Translations under genes and position numbers: made by a program | Part shown: positions 41,077 to 51,231 of the stretch, in pieces | How positions within the stretch are numbered: the stretch's first letter is position 1 | How the letters are laid out: every line of letters begins with the position of its first letter | Assembly: GCA_030272585.1 (NCBI GenBank) | Contig: BSYQ01000001.1 | Location: 3,286,001-3,350,000, forward strand | DNA from: Bryopsis sp. KO-2023 | Taxonomy: Eukaryota; Chlorophyta; Ulvophyceae; Bryopsidales; Bryopsidaceae | Direction of reading: 5' to 3' | DNA length: 64,000 bases | The notes under the pieces: generated by a model | The model's database searches: none | The model's input: only the letters and a program-made list of their open reading frames with translations | What the model was told of the DNA's origin: nothing

Positions 41077-41349
41077 TGTTATAAACCTCTCTCTCCTAGG
41101 AAAATAACCTCCCAGCGCCCTTCCTTGAAGTCCCTTTAACCCATCAAACCCCCACTCCTTCATGGGACCCTTGAGATGACAGGGATCACCTCAGGGCGAG
41201 ACACCTGGGCTTGCTATGAGTCATCCTTTCAGCACACGTGCTATAATGATCTCATGGACCTTAAGCATATGACTAGAGCCATGTTAGTGCCCACGACTAA
41301 CCCTTGAGCTCTAGTAGTGCATAGACATACTCGGCGTACACTTATAACA
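41077..41349 (-). repeat. Element D 3' LTR
   Basis: 273 bp with TGTTATAA/TTATAACA ends, identical by eye to 46450-46722. Confidence 0.95.
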
Positions 41350-41498
41350 GTGCCCCCTCCCTGATGTGAAGCCGCCCTCGGCTTTACTAGGGAATCAAAT
41401 GCTGATTGGCATCAAGCAAAAGATAGCTGTCTTTTGACATTTGCACTTTCAGAGAAAGAAGATCATCATCATCCAGTGGCCTACTGTGATATGATGTC

Positions 41499-44400
41499 TC
41501 AAACCTTCGCTTTTGATCTTCTACGGATCGTGCGAGGTACTACAGTCGACTGTTCTTGCGATTGGTGAAATGCATCAACCAATTCCTTTGCATGCAAGAC
41601 ATTTTCTTCGGGTTCCCAAGAGTTATGTTCATGGCCATAACCAAGCCACTTCACAAGGTATTCTGTATGGCATTTCTTCCCTCTGCGTCGCTCTCTGCGA
41701 TCAAGAATGCGCTCAACCTCCCACTCCAGATCTCCCTCGATCTCAACAGGTGGTGGTGGTTGTACAGTTCCTTTAGCCCAATATGGCTTTAACAGTGAAG
41801 CATGGAACACCGGATGTATGGGCAAAGTTGCAGGAAGCTTCAGCTTGAATGCAACCTCATTTATTTCACGCTCAATTGGGAAAGGTCCTACCCATTTTGG
41901 CGTTAATTTACGTGAACCTGGGTGCTTGAGTCGAAGATTTCTTGCATCTAATAATACAAGGTCTCCTACTTTGACTTGCACTGGTACACGATGGCGATCA
42001 GCTTGCGCTTTAAAGCGTTGCTGTGCGGCTTGAAGGCGTTTCTTTGCCTCAACAATCCCTTCCCGAATTTCATTCGTCATTTTCTGAACTTCTGGTACAG
42101 CCACTTGCTTCGACCCTTTTCTAGGGATCTGAGCAGTCAATGCTGTCCATGGATCTCTTCCATAATTCAGAAAGAAGGGTGTTTCACCAGTTGCTTCGGA
42201 TTTAGAGTTATTTATTGCAAACTCTACAACCGGTAACAAATCCGCCCAATTCTTTTGGGATGGCCCGACAAAGTGGCGGAGTGTATCCTCCATGACTTTG
42301 TTCATAGCTTCGGTTTGCCCATCTGTTTGTGGGTGATAAGCCGAAGACAAGGCCTGTGAGATTTCCCATGTATAGCACAACTCCCTGAAGAAGTGCGATA
42401 CAAATCTCGGGTCTCTATCTGTGACCAACTTCTTTGGCATACCATGTGCTTTGAATACATGGTTCACAAAGAGTTTTGCTGCTTCCACGGCTGAGCACTC
42501 TGTACTTGTTGCCGCCAAATGAACCATTTTGGTCAACATATCCACGAATACGAGGATTGCATCATGACCTTCTCCTCTGGATGGTGGGAGATTAGTGACA
42601 AAATCCATCGAAACATTTTCCCATTGTGCCTTCGGGATAGGCAAGGGTTTCAGAGGGCCTTGTGGCTTTGTTCGCCTCCCTTTATGCCTTTGACATGAGT
42701 CACATCCTCGCACATAGGATTTGATTTGGTCCTCCATTTGAGGCCACCAGAAATGTTTCTTGATTTGCCGACTTGTCTTAGCCACTCCAAAGTGACCCGA
42801 ATAGACAGTGCTATGGCAATCTTGGATTATTTCTTGTCTCAATGATCCATCATTTGGTACTGATATCACATTTCCATTCCACCAAATTCCATCTTGGTTC
42901 TGTAACATCTGGGCAGCTTCCAGAGTTTGATACCAAGGATCTTTGGTGTACCCTTCAACCAGCCTTGACTCCAACTGGGTATGATAACCCCGAGGCAGAG
43001 ATGGGACCTCAGGATCCCGCGGTCTAGAAACCAAGCCACTCGATCTCACGGTCTCGCATAATACTCCAATTGAAGAAGGAGAAGACGGTATACGTGACAA
43101 GGGATCAGCCACATTTACTCGCCCTGGTCTATACTCCCATTCAAATTGGAAATCATGGAGCAATTCTAGCCAGCGGACCTGCCGTCGATTCAAGGTCGAT
43201 CGGGAATGAAAGAATGTGTTTGGACTATGGTCGGTAATCACTCGGAATTTTCTGCCTTGCAAGTAGCATCTCCATAATTGAAGTGCATACACAGTAGCAT
43301 ACATTTCCTGATCACTCGTCGACCAATTGAGTTGTGGACCTTGCAGCTTTTTGCTTTCATAAGCTATTGGGTGTCCTTCTTGCAGGAGAACTGCTCCAAT
43401 TGCCTTTGTAGAAGCATCAGTGATTACTTCGAAAGGTTTAGAGAAGTCCGGCAAAACCAAACACGGTGCTTCCGTGAGTGCCGTTTTCACCCCTTCAAAA
43501 GCTGTCTCACACTCGTGAGTCCATTCCCATGTCTTCTTCTTTTTGAGAAGATCAGTCATTGGAGAAGCCAAGGCTGAATACCCTTGTACAAACTTGCGAA
43601 AGTAATTGGCGAGTCCGAGGAACGACCTTAAGTCATCCACCCCACTAGGACGAGGCCAATTCTTTACTTTAGCCGTTTTATTTGGGTCAACTGAGATACC
43701 ATTGCGGCCCACCACGAAGCCTAAGTAGCGCAACTCAGTTTTGTTGAAGTCACATTTGGACTTCTTCAAGAACAATTTATGTTCTCGCAACCTTTGTAAG
43801 ACTTCTCGAAGATGTTTCAAATGTTCCTTTGGTGTCTTTGAAAAAACTAAAATATCATCCAAGTAGATCAAGACATATTTGCCAATCATACCATGGAAGA
43901 CTGAGTTCATCAGTGTCTGAAACACTGCCGGTGCGTTTGATAATCCCATCGGGAGCACCCGGTACTCAAATAAACCAAAGGGTGTTTTGAAGGCTGTTTT
44001 GGGGATGTCATCTTCCTTGACTCTGACCTGCCAGTATCCGGCTCTCAGGTCAAGAGAAGTAAAACATCTCGAGCCTTGTAACTCATCCAAGAGATCGTCG
44101 ATCCGTGGAATCGGGAACTGATTCCGGATAGTTACTTTATTAAGACCCCTGTAGTCTATGCACATCCTAAAGCCTCCGTCCTTTTTCGGTACGAAAAGAA
44201 CCGGAGCACCCCAAGGGCTAGAACTAGGTCTTATGAGCTTTTTGGCTAAGAGTTCGGACAATTGATCCTGAATCTCTTGCCGCTCTGCGGGTGAATACCG
44301 AAAAAGTGGCCGGTTTACAGGACGTGTACCTTCTTCTAAAGGAATGTCCACTTCTACGGCTCTTTCCGGGGGATATTCCGCCAAACCAGTTACAAACAAA

Positions 44401-45896
44401 TCATCAAATTCCTCCAAGAGAGATTCCATCTCCTTCTCAGGGACTTGATCTGATTCACCGGTTTCCTCCGCTACACTTACATGTGCGGGTACGTCCTGTA
44501 CTTCACGAATTACCACCAGAAATGGTTGAAGAGAGGAATCCTTGAGTTTTCTCTTCACCTGTGGAATAGTGAGTAAGGAACCAACATTTTTGTGGGGAAT
44601 GCTTTGTTCTCCACCAGTGGCCTTGGGCAAAAGACCCTGGCGTATCAAGATCCGTTGATTTGCGGAATTCGTCACGGCACACTTCTTCTCAAAGAAGTCC
44701 AAGACTGCCTTGCGATTTCGCAACCACGTATCACCCAAAATGATATCAAATTTCTCCATCAGATCAATCACCAAACAATTCAACTTCTCGCGGAAGCCTT
44801 GAATTTTCAGAGAGATCTTTGTTTCACCTAAGATATCAATATAACTCCCATTGGCCAATTCGGCTTGCGAACTTGTGGTTACCTTGAAGGAAATCCCATT
44901 TTGTTCACAAAATCTCTTGGAAAGGAATGCTAATCCCTTAGCTCCTGAGTCCAAAAGACAATGGGCAGGAATGCCACTAAGAGTTCCCTCAAAGTGCATT
45001 GACATCCTGTCTTGGGTAAGTAAATCTTGAGTATCCTTTGGTACCAAGGGGACAGGTGGGTCATAGTATACATTCACTGGCCAAGGAAGACCTGGAAGTC
45101 TTTTCCGGCGCTTTCCTTTCATAGCGGTGAACAAAACCATGCCCTTCTTGTATTGTGCAATTAGTCTCATAGAGGCCAAGGCCGGATGCGGCTCTTTATT
45201 CCACTGTGGAACCAGAATGCAACAAGAAGTATTGTGTGGAGACTTATTCTTTTCTCTCACATAGTGATCAATGTATTTGTGAAGCTCCTTGAATGGAGGA
45301 TTCAGCCATACATGCTCACCCGAAAGAGTAGTCTCAAAAAACCCCTCACCAATACAAAACTTTGCACACAAGGCATTGGTTTGGTCTGAGTTAGCACACC
45401 CGTCCAAGCTAAACGCTTGTCCCGTGAGTGACTCGAGACGCTGAAACTCTGCCTTGAGTATTGTTTTGTCTGATTGGATATTAGATCTTTCATTCACATC
45501 CTCTGGAGGGACAGAAGTTTGTGCTTCTTCCTGTTTCTCCTTTCTCTTTTGACCACGAGTCACGATAGGCGCTAAATGTGCACTATCCACTTCCATTGGG
45601 TCACAATTAGGATGAGAATTCAAATCTTGCCTCAGAAATTTCCAGTCATGGAGCTTGGACCTCTGAGAAACATGTGTAACAACCTCTTTGGGTTTTCCAC
45701 ATTTATGTCCTCGTGTCCAAGTCTCTCCACAAAACCAGCACAATCCCAACTGTTTGCGAGCTTTCAACTCTGCTTTGGTCAGTTGGCTGACTGATTTTCT
45801 CTTAGAAACTTGAGGTTTAGAGGAATGCTCAGTAGCATTTTTCCTCTCATCAAAAGAATCACTTTGCCCCGTGTTCTTTTGGGTGGATTTCTGCAT
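41499..45896 (-). CDS. pol: Element D polyprotein: zinc knuckle, Dam-like domain, Pol, chromodomain
   Basis: 1465 aa from ATG 45896. Residues 53-66 are a zinc knuckle (CWFCGETWTRGHKC). Residues ~145-280 (45057-45464) resemble the phage-type DNA N6-adenine methyltransferase family: FSLDGCANS (162-170), NALCAKF, a Gly-rich turn, VWLNPPF (196-202, NPPF at 45291-45302) and CCILVPQW. Then come: aspartic protease with CLLDSGAKG (~313-321); reverse transcriptase with YLDD (43854-43865); RNase H with VITDASTKAIG; integrase (HFWWPQMEDQIKSYVRGC..CQRHKG, VTDRDPRF, PQTDGQTE); and a chromodomain (EYLVKWLGYGHEHNSWEP). All catalytic motifs look intact. Gag and Pol are one frame, unlike B and E. Methyltransferase-like domains are known in DIRS-type retroelements; here one is fused inside a chromovirus. 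Whether it is active is unknown. Confidence 0.93.
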   Translation of the reverse strand: MQKSTQKNTGQSDSFDERKNATEHSSKPQVSKRKSVSQLTKAELKARKQLGLCWFCGETWTRGHKCGKPKEVVTHVSQRSKLHDWKFLRQDLNSHPNCDPMEVDSAHLAPIVTRGQKRKEKQEEAQTSVPPEDVNERSNIQSDKTILKAEFQRLESLTGQAFSLDGCANSDQTNALCAKFCIGEGFFETTLSGEHVWLNPPFKELHKYIDHYVREKNKSPHNTSCCILVPQWNKEPHPALASMRLIAQYKKGMVLFTAMKGKRRKRLPGLPWPVNVYYDPPVPLVPKDTQDLLTQDRMSMHFEGTLSGIPAHCLLDSGAKGLAFLSKRFCEQNGISFKVTTSSQAELANGSYIDILGETKISLKIQGFREKLNCLVIDLMEKFDIILGDTWLRNRKAVLDFFEKKCAVTNSANQRILIRQGLLPKATGGEQSIPHKNVGSLLTIPQVKRKLKDSSLQPFLVVIREVQDVPAHVSVAEETGESDQVPEKEMESLLEEFDDLFVTGLAEYPPERAVEVDIPLEEGTRPVNRPLFRYSPAERQEIQDQLSELLAKKLIRPSSSPWGAPVLFVPKKDGGFRMCIDYRGLNKVTIRNQFPIPRIDDLLDELQGSRCFTSLDLRAGYWQVRVKEDDIPKTAFKTPFGLFEYRVLPMGLSNAPAVFQTLMNSVFHGMIGKYVLIYLDDILVFSKTPKEHLKHLREVLQRLREHKLFLKKSKCDFNKTELRYLGFVVGRNGISVDPNKTAKVKNWPRPSGVDDLRSFLGLANYFRKFVQGYSALASPMTDLLKKKKTWEWTHECETAFEGVKTALTEAPCLVLPDFSKPFEVITDASTKAIGAVLLQEGHPIAYESKKLQGPQLNWSTSDQEMYATVYALQLWRCYLQGRKFRVITDHSPNTFFHSRSTLNRRQVRWLELLHDFQFEWEYRPGRVNVADPLSRIPSSPSSIGVLCETVRSSGLVSRPRDPEVPSLPRGYHTQLESRLVEGYTKDPWYQTLEAAQMLQNQDGIWWNGNVISVPNDGSLRQEIIQDCHSTVYSGHFGVAKTSRQIKKHFWWPQMEDQIKSYVRGCDSCQRHKGRRTKPQGPLKPLPIPKAQWENVSMDFVTNLPPSRGEGHDAILVFVDMLTKMVHLAATSTECSAVEAAKLFVNHVFKAHGMPKKLVTDRDPRFVSHFFRELCYTWEISQALSSAYHPQTDGQTEAMNKVMEDTLRHFVGPSQKNWADLLPVVEFAINNSKSEATGETPFFLNYGRDPWTALTAQIPRKGSKQVAVPEVQKMTNEIREGIVEAKKRLQAAQQRFKAQADRHRVPVQVKVGDLVLLDARNLRLKHPGSRKLTPKWVGPFPIEREINEVAFKLKLPATLPIHPVFHASLLKPYWAKGTVQPPPPVEIEGDLEWEVERILDRRERRRGKKCHTEYLVKWLGYGHEHNSWEPEENVLHAKELVDAFHQSQEQSTVVPRTIRRRSKAKV

Positions 45897-46434
45897 TTTC
45901 TTGCAGTATCCCTCTACTTCAAGCCCGCGGCGAAGAAGTGAGTATGAGAGTTATTTTTAGACCAACACCTGTGTTGGGGGAAACCTCTGTGGATATTCCC
46001 TTTGTCCTTTAGACAAATCTGTAACCACCTCTTTGTGTGGATAACTCTTCTTTTCGTGGTGTTTCCTTGTAAACTGCTTTAATTTAATTTTTCTTTGGAC
46101 ACAACAAGCACCTCTAGGGTCTGCTTGAAAAATCTCCAAAAATCTCAAAATATCGTCCAATTCTGACGAAAAATATTAAGGACCTCTTGGGTCTCCTTAA
46201 AATAGACGAAGGACCTCTTGGGTCTCCTTCGCAACTCGAAAAACCACTCTGCAGAAAGTCTGAAGCAATACCCTAACTTTAACAGAGCATAACTTTCCGC
46301 ACACAGCTCGGAATAAACCCCAACTGGACTCAAACGAAGCGGATTTTTCTTAGCTTACTTTTCGACACCTTACTTGTCCAATTCGGACCTTAGACGCCGA
46401 AGTTATCGTCGTTTCCGTGACGGACTCTTCACCT
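45897..46434 (-). other. Element D leader without a capsid gene
   Basis: Stops occur in all minus-strand frames; the longest frames are about 60-67 codons and show no capsid pattern. A 21-24 base direct repeat (AGGACCTCTTGGGTCTCCTT) lies at about 46180-46230. This stretch is where Gag should be. Confidence 0.7.
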
Positions 46435-46446
46435 GCTCCGAAACCA
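46435..46446 (-). promoter_or_regulatory. Element D primer-binding site
   Basis: The minus strand reads TGGTTTCGGAGC, three bases (GTT) after the 5' LTR end AACA. It is identical to the sites of the other elements. Confidence 0.75.
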
Positions 46447-46449
46447 AAC

Positions 46450-46722
46450 TGTTATAAACCTCTCTCTCCTAGGAAAATAACCTCCCAGCGCCCTTCCTTG
46501 AAGTCCCTTTAACCCATCAAACCCCCACTCCTTCATGGGACCCTTGAGATGACAGGGATCACCTCAGGGCGAGACACCTGGGCTTGCTATGAGTCATCCT
46601 TTCAGCACACGTGCTATAATGATCTCATGGACCTTAAGCATATGACTAGAGCCATGTTAGTGCCCACGACTAACCCTTGAGCTCTAGTAGTGCATAGACA
46701 TACTCGGCGTACACTTATAACA
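46450..46722 (-). repeat. Element D 5' LTR
   Basis: 273 bp, identical by eye to the 3' LTR at 41077-41349. It is followed by the target duplication GCTGC. Confidence 0.95.
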
Positions 46723-46727
46723 GCTGC

Positions 46728-46925
46728 GGGAGGTTGCTGCTGTGCCATCCTGTTGTGCGCTGCGTTCCGAACTGCGTCGTCCATCTGCACGTTCACGTTC
46801 GCTGCTACGTGTCTCAGGTGCTGGACCTCTTCCTGCATGTCCAAGATCATCTGCCTCAATCCCTGCACGTCGAAGGGATCTGGGGCTGGCATTCCTATCT
46901 GCGGTTGCTCGTCCTGTTCGGCCAT
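46728..46925 (-). pseudogene. gag: Element E gag, N-terminal segment
   Basis: ATG 46925 (MAEQDEQPQIGMPAPDPF) opens the Gag frame; an in-frame stop lies 13 codons upstream (46965-46967), which fixes this start. The piece has a short coiled-coil-like stretch (LRQMILDMQEEVQHLRHVAA). It is cut by element D and resumes at 41076. Confidence 0.8.
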
Positions 46926-47304
46926 CTCTGCGCTGCTCTCTGCGTTCTCTTTCCTGCTGTCCTCTCAAGCGATTCCTGTATATATTGCAGTTGGGATCAG
47001 TACACTCTGTGTATCTGAAGTACCCTGGACCCTGTTCTGCTCTGCGGTGACCGTGAGGGGGTGCTCTCAGAGCGCCTGGTTCCAACACTGCCAAAGGGTG
47101 TCTGACAGGTCCAAGTATATGTACAGGCTGAGCAAAACGAAGAGGAGAGGGTAAACGAACCACTGTATCAGGAAAACGCAGTGTGTGTGGCAGCACCCCT
47201 TCTGGGTGGTTCTCTGCTGAGTCCTCTGAATGAATACTCGTCTCAGAGTCAGAAACCACTTCAATAACTCTGTCACTACCACCAAAAGGTCTGCCGAAAC
47301 TCAT
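46728..47304 (-). CDS. Element E ORF0: upstream frame overlapping gag
   Basis: ATG 47304 (MSFGRPFGGSDRVIEVVSDS) lies about 200 bases after the primer site. The frame runs past the gag start in the +1-related frame and, before D inserted, would have ended at a TAG near 41054 (about 200 aa). The first ~125 residues do not overlap gag and are protein-like, with YFRYTECTDPNCNIYRNR; the rest is probably a shadow of gag. Whether it is a separate leader protein or the former N-terminus of Gag split by a frameshift cannot be told from one copy. Confidence 0.45.
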
Positions 47305-47506
47305 ACAACCAAAACTCGACCAAGCAACAGCTGCGCCTGTAACTTTTCAAGTCTGCTTCCCTGAACAGCGCAAAAACTGCGTCTGTGTGCTGCGCCTGTG
47401 CGCTGCTTCTGTGTGCTGCTCACAGCACTCTCCAGTTCTATCTCTCCCAAGGCTGTGGGGCCTTCCAAGGTCCTCCAGCGACCCTGCACAGTCTTGCTGC
47501 GCCCCT

Positions 47507-47518
47507 GCTCCGAAACCA
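47507..47518 (-). promoter_or_regulatory. Element E primer-binding site
   Basis: The minus strand reads TGGTTTCGGAGC, one base after the 5' LTR end CTACA. Confidence 0.75.
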
Positions 47519-47519
47519 A

Positions 47520-47992
47520 TGTAGTGAATCCGCCTGCAGACCGCTATTGTGGGCTGCTGGCTGTGAACTGCAAGCCTGAAACGGCTTGGAGGGAAAGAAT
47601 AGACGACTTGGAAGCGAGACAAAGGGAGTTCAATCCCAAAGTAAGGTTACAAGAACGTTCAAACCCCAAGAACTTATAGAATACCCTAGCAGCCTTGATC
47701 CTAACTGATCATAGGCTGTAACATCAGTCTGCATCAATGCTGCAAAGCATCAAACCTTGCAGTCCTTTCAATCAGAGCCCAGCTCAGCCCCACGGCCATT
47801 CCTGTGGTGCTGAGCGACCTTCTAGAACATTCTAGCTGCCAGCTCAGTAGTCCACGTACTACTTCACTGCCAGCACACCCTGACTGACTGTACGCTGCCT
47901 CAGGGCAGCCAGCCTCCTACTTAAAGTACTGCAGGACTGTCAGCAAGCCTGCTGACGTACTGCAGGGCTGTCAGAAACACTGATTCGCTACA
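47520..47992 (-). repeat. Element E 5' LTR
   Basis: 473 bp, TGTAG...CTACA, without the 84-bp duplication of the other LTR. It is followed by the target duplication GAGCG (47993-47997). Confidence 0.95.
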
Positions 47993-48250
47993 GAGCGTCG
48001 TGGGAAGAACCGTCGTGTTGGGAAAATTCGGAGCCCGAGGTGATTGGGAGCGTCGTGGGAAGGTCTGACGAGAGGGTTGACCAACCCTAGTGAGTTTGAG
48101 TCGGTGCTGCGGGTTTTTTTCTTAGAAAAAAAACCGTTGGGCCCACCATGCACCTATTTTTAGAGTCAGGATTGGATCGTTTTATTCTTTCGGAGGCGCA
48201 GGAAAGCGTGTGGAATTCAGTGTATCGCAACAGGCGATAGTCGGACATTG
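47993..48250. other. Host DNA between elements E and F
   Basis: The first ~80 bases continue the 55-bp tandem repeat that E interrupts. The last 43 bases (48208-48250) are identical to 22995-23037. No gene is visible. Confidence 0.75.
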
Positions 48251-48723
48251 TGTAGTGAATCCGCCTGCAGACCGCTATTGTGGGCTGCTGGCTGTGAACT
48301 GCAAGCCTGAAACGGCTTGGAGGGAAAGAATAGACGACTTGGAAGCGAGACAAAGGGAGTTCAATCCCAAAGTAAGGTTACAAGAACGTTCAAACCCCAA
48401 GAACTTATAGAATACCCTAGCAGCCTTGATCCTAACTGATCATAGGCTGTAACATCAGTCTGCATCAATGCTGCAAAGCATCAAACCTTGCAGTCCTTTC
48501 AATCAGAGCCCAGCTCAGCCCCACGGCCATTCCTGTGGTGCTGAGCGACCTTCTAGAACATTCTAGCTGCCAGCTCAGTAGTCCACGTACTACTTCACTG
48601 CCAGCACACCCTGACTGACTGTACGCTGCCTCAGGGCAGCCAGCCTCCTACTTAAAGTACTGCAGGACTGTCAGCAAGCCTGCTGACGTACTGCAGGGCT
48701 GTCAGAAACCCTGATTCGCTACA
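48251..48723 (-). repeat. Element F 3' LTR
   Basis: 473 bp, TGTAG...CTACA, followed by the polypurine tract as in E. Internal sequence 48737-49402 is untranslated, as in E. Confidence 0.95.
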
Positions 48724-49402
48724 TTCCTCCCCATCTGAACTGCAGTAGCCCCTTACTGCACTTTGACTGAAATAAATCAACCTTTTAGGGAAATTCCATA
48801 GCTCAATAAAGATCTGAAAACTCATCATCAAATCAAACCCTACTCCCTTGTAGGTCTAATAAAACATCAACAACCAAAGAACCCTGCTGCAAACTTGAAC
48901 TGTTTTCTGCAGCTTCTCACTTCCTTGGCATGCAAAACATAACTAAGAAACAGTGTTATTCTCAAGGTCTCAACCCTTGCAAATATATAAAACCCATAAT
49001 CAGTAGAAACAAGTCAAATGACTGATCAACAGTTTCCCAAAATAAACACTGCTTTTCAGCCCACAAAGTTCTAGTAATCAGTAAAAATGTCCCTTCTCAA
49101 AGGATACTTTTATGCTGCAGCAATAAACCACATTCTGTTGCAGCTATCAAAAATTTATCTAGTTGGCAGGTTTATTAAGAATCTGAAAAATACTCTGCCT
49201 GTCCCATAAGCACTTAAGAAAAGGAACAAAATGATATTACTCCCTCAGAAAAATTCTTCTTTTCCAAATTCCATCAAGTCAAGAAACATAACAAGTTTCA
49301 TTCAATCAGCCTAATATGTTCTGCCTGAACTGGCAGCTCCCACTGCAAATCATATTTCAATAAAAACCAAGCATTCCTTCAAATGACCTGCAGCAAACTG
49401 CA

Positions 49403-50245
49403 CTAGTCACCTGCACCCTGTGAGATCACCTCATCTAGACTCCTCTTTTTTGCTGACCCAGATTTCTTAGAAGGTATAACCTCCCACTCAACAACCCGGT
49501 GTGGTGCTGCATCACGGTTTGTCTGATTTCTTCCTGCAGTGCTCTTAGGCAACTCCAATCCTGCAATCCGAAGTGTTGTCATGACTCTTGCTGGAGGAAC
49601 TGTCAAGCCTGGATGTCTTCTTATCATCCTGCACAGTCCACATTCTCCAAACTGAGCAGGTCCTGGACTTGCTACCTTCAGAGAAATTGGACAGTTCGCC
49701 TGCATCCTTCCCTCGGCATCGAGCTGAATAGTGGTATCATAGGCATACCACATCCTCATCCAACAAACAGATTTGCAGCAGACCCTGTGCTGACCACAAG
49801 GGAATGTGTGCACTGGTCTGTTGCAGGTCTTGAAACACAGAGTGCATCCCATGCTTGACTCTGTCAACCCTTCCACAGGGTTTAGCTGCACTTCTGGCAG
49901 TAGCAGTGTCTGATTTGGAAGTATTCTGTCAACAGAATTGCTGTTTCACCTTGCTTCTTCTTCCTTAACATCAGCCACCTTTTCCTTTCCTGCAACTGAC
50001 TTTCCTTCACATTCCATTACTCTTCCTGAGATCGCATCTGCATCTCTGAGCTGTGTCCCTTGCACCACTTCTGGTATATTCGCTGCCCACTCGCGCCAAC
50101 GATAATTTTCAGCACGGGCGGCCTGCAACTCAGTTCTTGCTTTCCGAAGCTGTGCGGACAGATTTGCTGCTGATGCTGCCCTGGAGCTCAACAACTTGAA
50201 AGCTTGTTCCACCTGATCCTCGGTCTCTTGAGCGTGGTCTACCAT
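49403..50245 (-). pseudogene. Element F ORF3 with a nonsense mutation
   Basis: The same protein as E ORF3, but base 49946 is T where E has C (25486), turning a Trp codon (TGG, residue 100) into TGA. The remaining 99-aa N-terminal part keeps the coiled coil; the zinc-cluster part could only be made from an internal ATG at 49891. Confidence 0.9.
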
Positions 50246-50302
50246 TCCTGCTCACGCGAACGATAAAGAGAAAACAACACTCTCCCTTTTCTTCTTCAGT
50301 TT

Positions 50303-51231
50303 TTACTGTGCTTTCCGACTAGGACGTCGCCTCATTGCGGTCCCTTCACTCCTTTGCTGATAGTCACGTAGTACATCTCGAGCATTCTGCAAATGTTCTG
50401 CAGGTTCCCATGTGTCCTCAGATTGATCATATCCCTGCCATCGAACAAGGTACTGCTTCCTGCCTCTGACAGTTCTGTCTGCCAGAATTCTGTCCACCTG
50501 ATATTCCTCTTGACCATCCACAAGCTCAGGTTCAGGTTGCCACCTGGGTGCCTCCCTTGCTGGAAAGCTGCCCACCTGATCTTCAAATGCAGGTTTGAGC
50601 TTGGACACATGAAACACATCATGTATCCTCCAATGACCTGGCAGTCTCAACCTTACTGCAACTTCAGAGAGCTTCTCAGTGACTTCAAATGGTCCACAGT
50701 ACTTTGCTGACAACTTCCTGCTCAACACTGCAGGTAGGGGTAAGTCTTTTGTGGCCAGAAAAACTTTTTCGCCTGGCTCAAAGCCCCCTCCCCGCCTGGT
50801 TTCGTCCGCCACCTGGCGTTGACGTGCCTGAGCAGCAGCAATATTGTGTCTGCATTTTTCCAGATCAGATTGCCAAGTAGTCCACCAATCATCCACTGCT
50901 GGGCAGGCTGACACAGCCACAGCACTTGCAGGAGTCCTTGGGTTCTGCCCATTCATCAAATAGAAGGGGGAGAATCCAGTAGTAGCATTGACACTGGAGT
51001 TGTAAGCAAACTCAGCAGCTGCCAAGTGCTGATCCCAATCTGTTCCTGCAGGTTCAACATAACTGCGCAGCATTTCCTGCACTGTTCTGTTAGCCCTTTC
51101 AGTCTGACCATCTGTCTCAGGATGATAACTGCTTGACATTGCCAATCTTGTTCCAGCCTTCTTCCAAAGAGACCTCCAAAAATTGCTAGTGAAACGAGTA
51201 TCCCGATCAGAAACAATTTCTTGAGGTAACC
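50303..51231 (-). pseudogene. pol: Element F pol, C-terminal segment (integrase end and chromodomain)
   Basis: Encodes the integrase from [13 protein letters not shown] onward and the chromodomain [17 protein letters not shown], as in E. An apparent ATG at 51451 and about 70 codons before the Pol part come from the LTR of B' and are a chance fusion; they could be expressed only as a chimaera. Confidence 0.9.

Larger units (their letters stand above)
41077..46722 (-). mobile_element. Element D: chromovirus with a methyltransferase-like domain and no capsid
   Basis: LTRs at 41077-41349 and 46450-46722 (273 bp each, no difference seen) start TGTTATAA and end TTATAACA, and are flanked by GCTGC (41072-41076 and 46723-46727). 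The primer site TGGTTTCGGAGC lies at 46435-46446 (minus strand), three bases from the LTR, and a polypurine tract (CAGGGAGGGGGCAC, 41350-41363) precedes the 3' LTR. One frame of 1465 aa fills the element. The leader (45897-46434) has no capsid-like frame, and there is no ORF3. Identical LTRs indicate a very recent insertion. It may depend on Gag from other elements. Confidence 0.95.
23707..47992 (-). mobile_element. Element E: chromovirus LTR retrotransposon, interrupted by D and B
   Basis: Two LTRs (23707-24263 and 47520-47992) start TGTAG and end CTACA and are flanked by GAGCG on both sides (23702-23706, 47993-47997). Coding is on the minus strand: primer site 47507-47518, ORF0, gag, pol, ORF3, polypurine tract AGATGGGGAGGAA (24264-24276). 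Without the nested D (41077-46722) and B (30644-40746) and their duplicated target bases, the element is about 8.5 kb. The LTRs differ by two substitutions I could see (near 24186/47915 and 24250/47979) plus an 84-bp duplication in the left one, so E is older than B, B' and D. The pol frame is intact; gag is broken by the two insertions, so E is no longer autonomous. Confidence 0.95.

Noticed and set aside
40752..41163. A separate 139-aa gene starting at 41163
   Set aside because: The ATG and first ~29 codons lie in the LTR of element D; the rest is the middle of the E gag, which joins in frame with pieces at 46728 and 30643.
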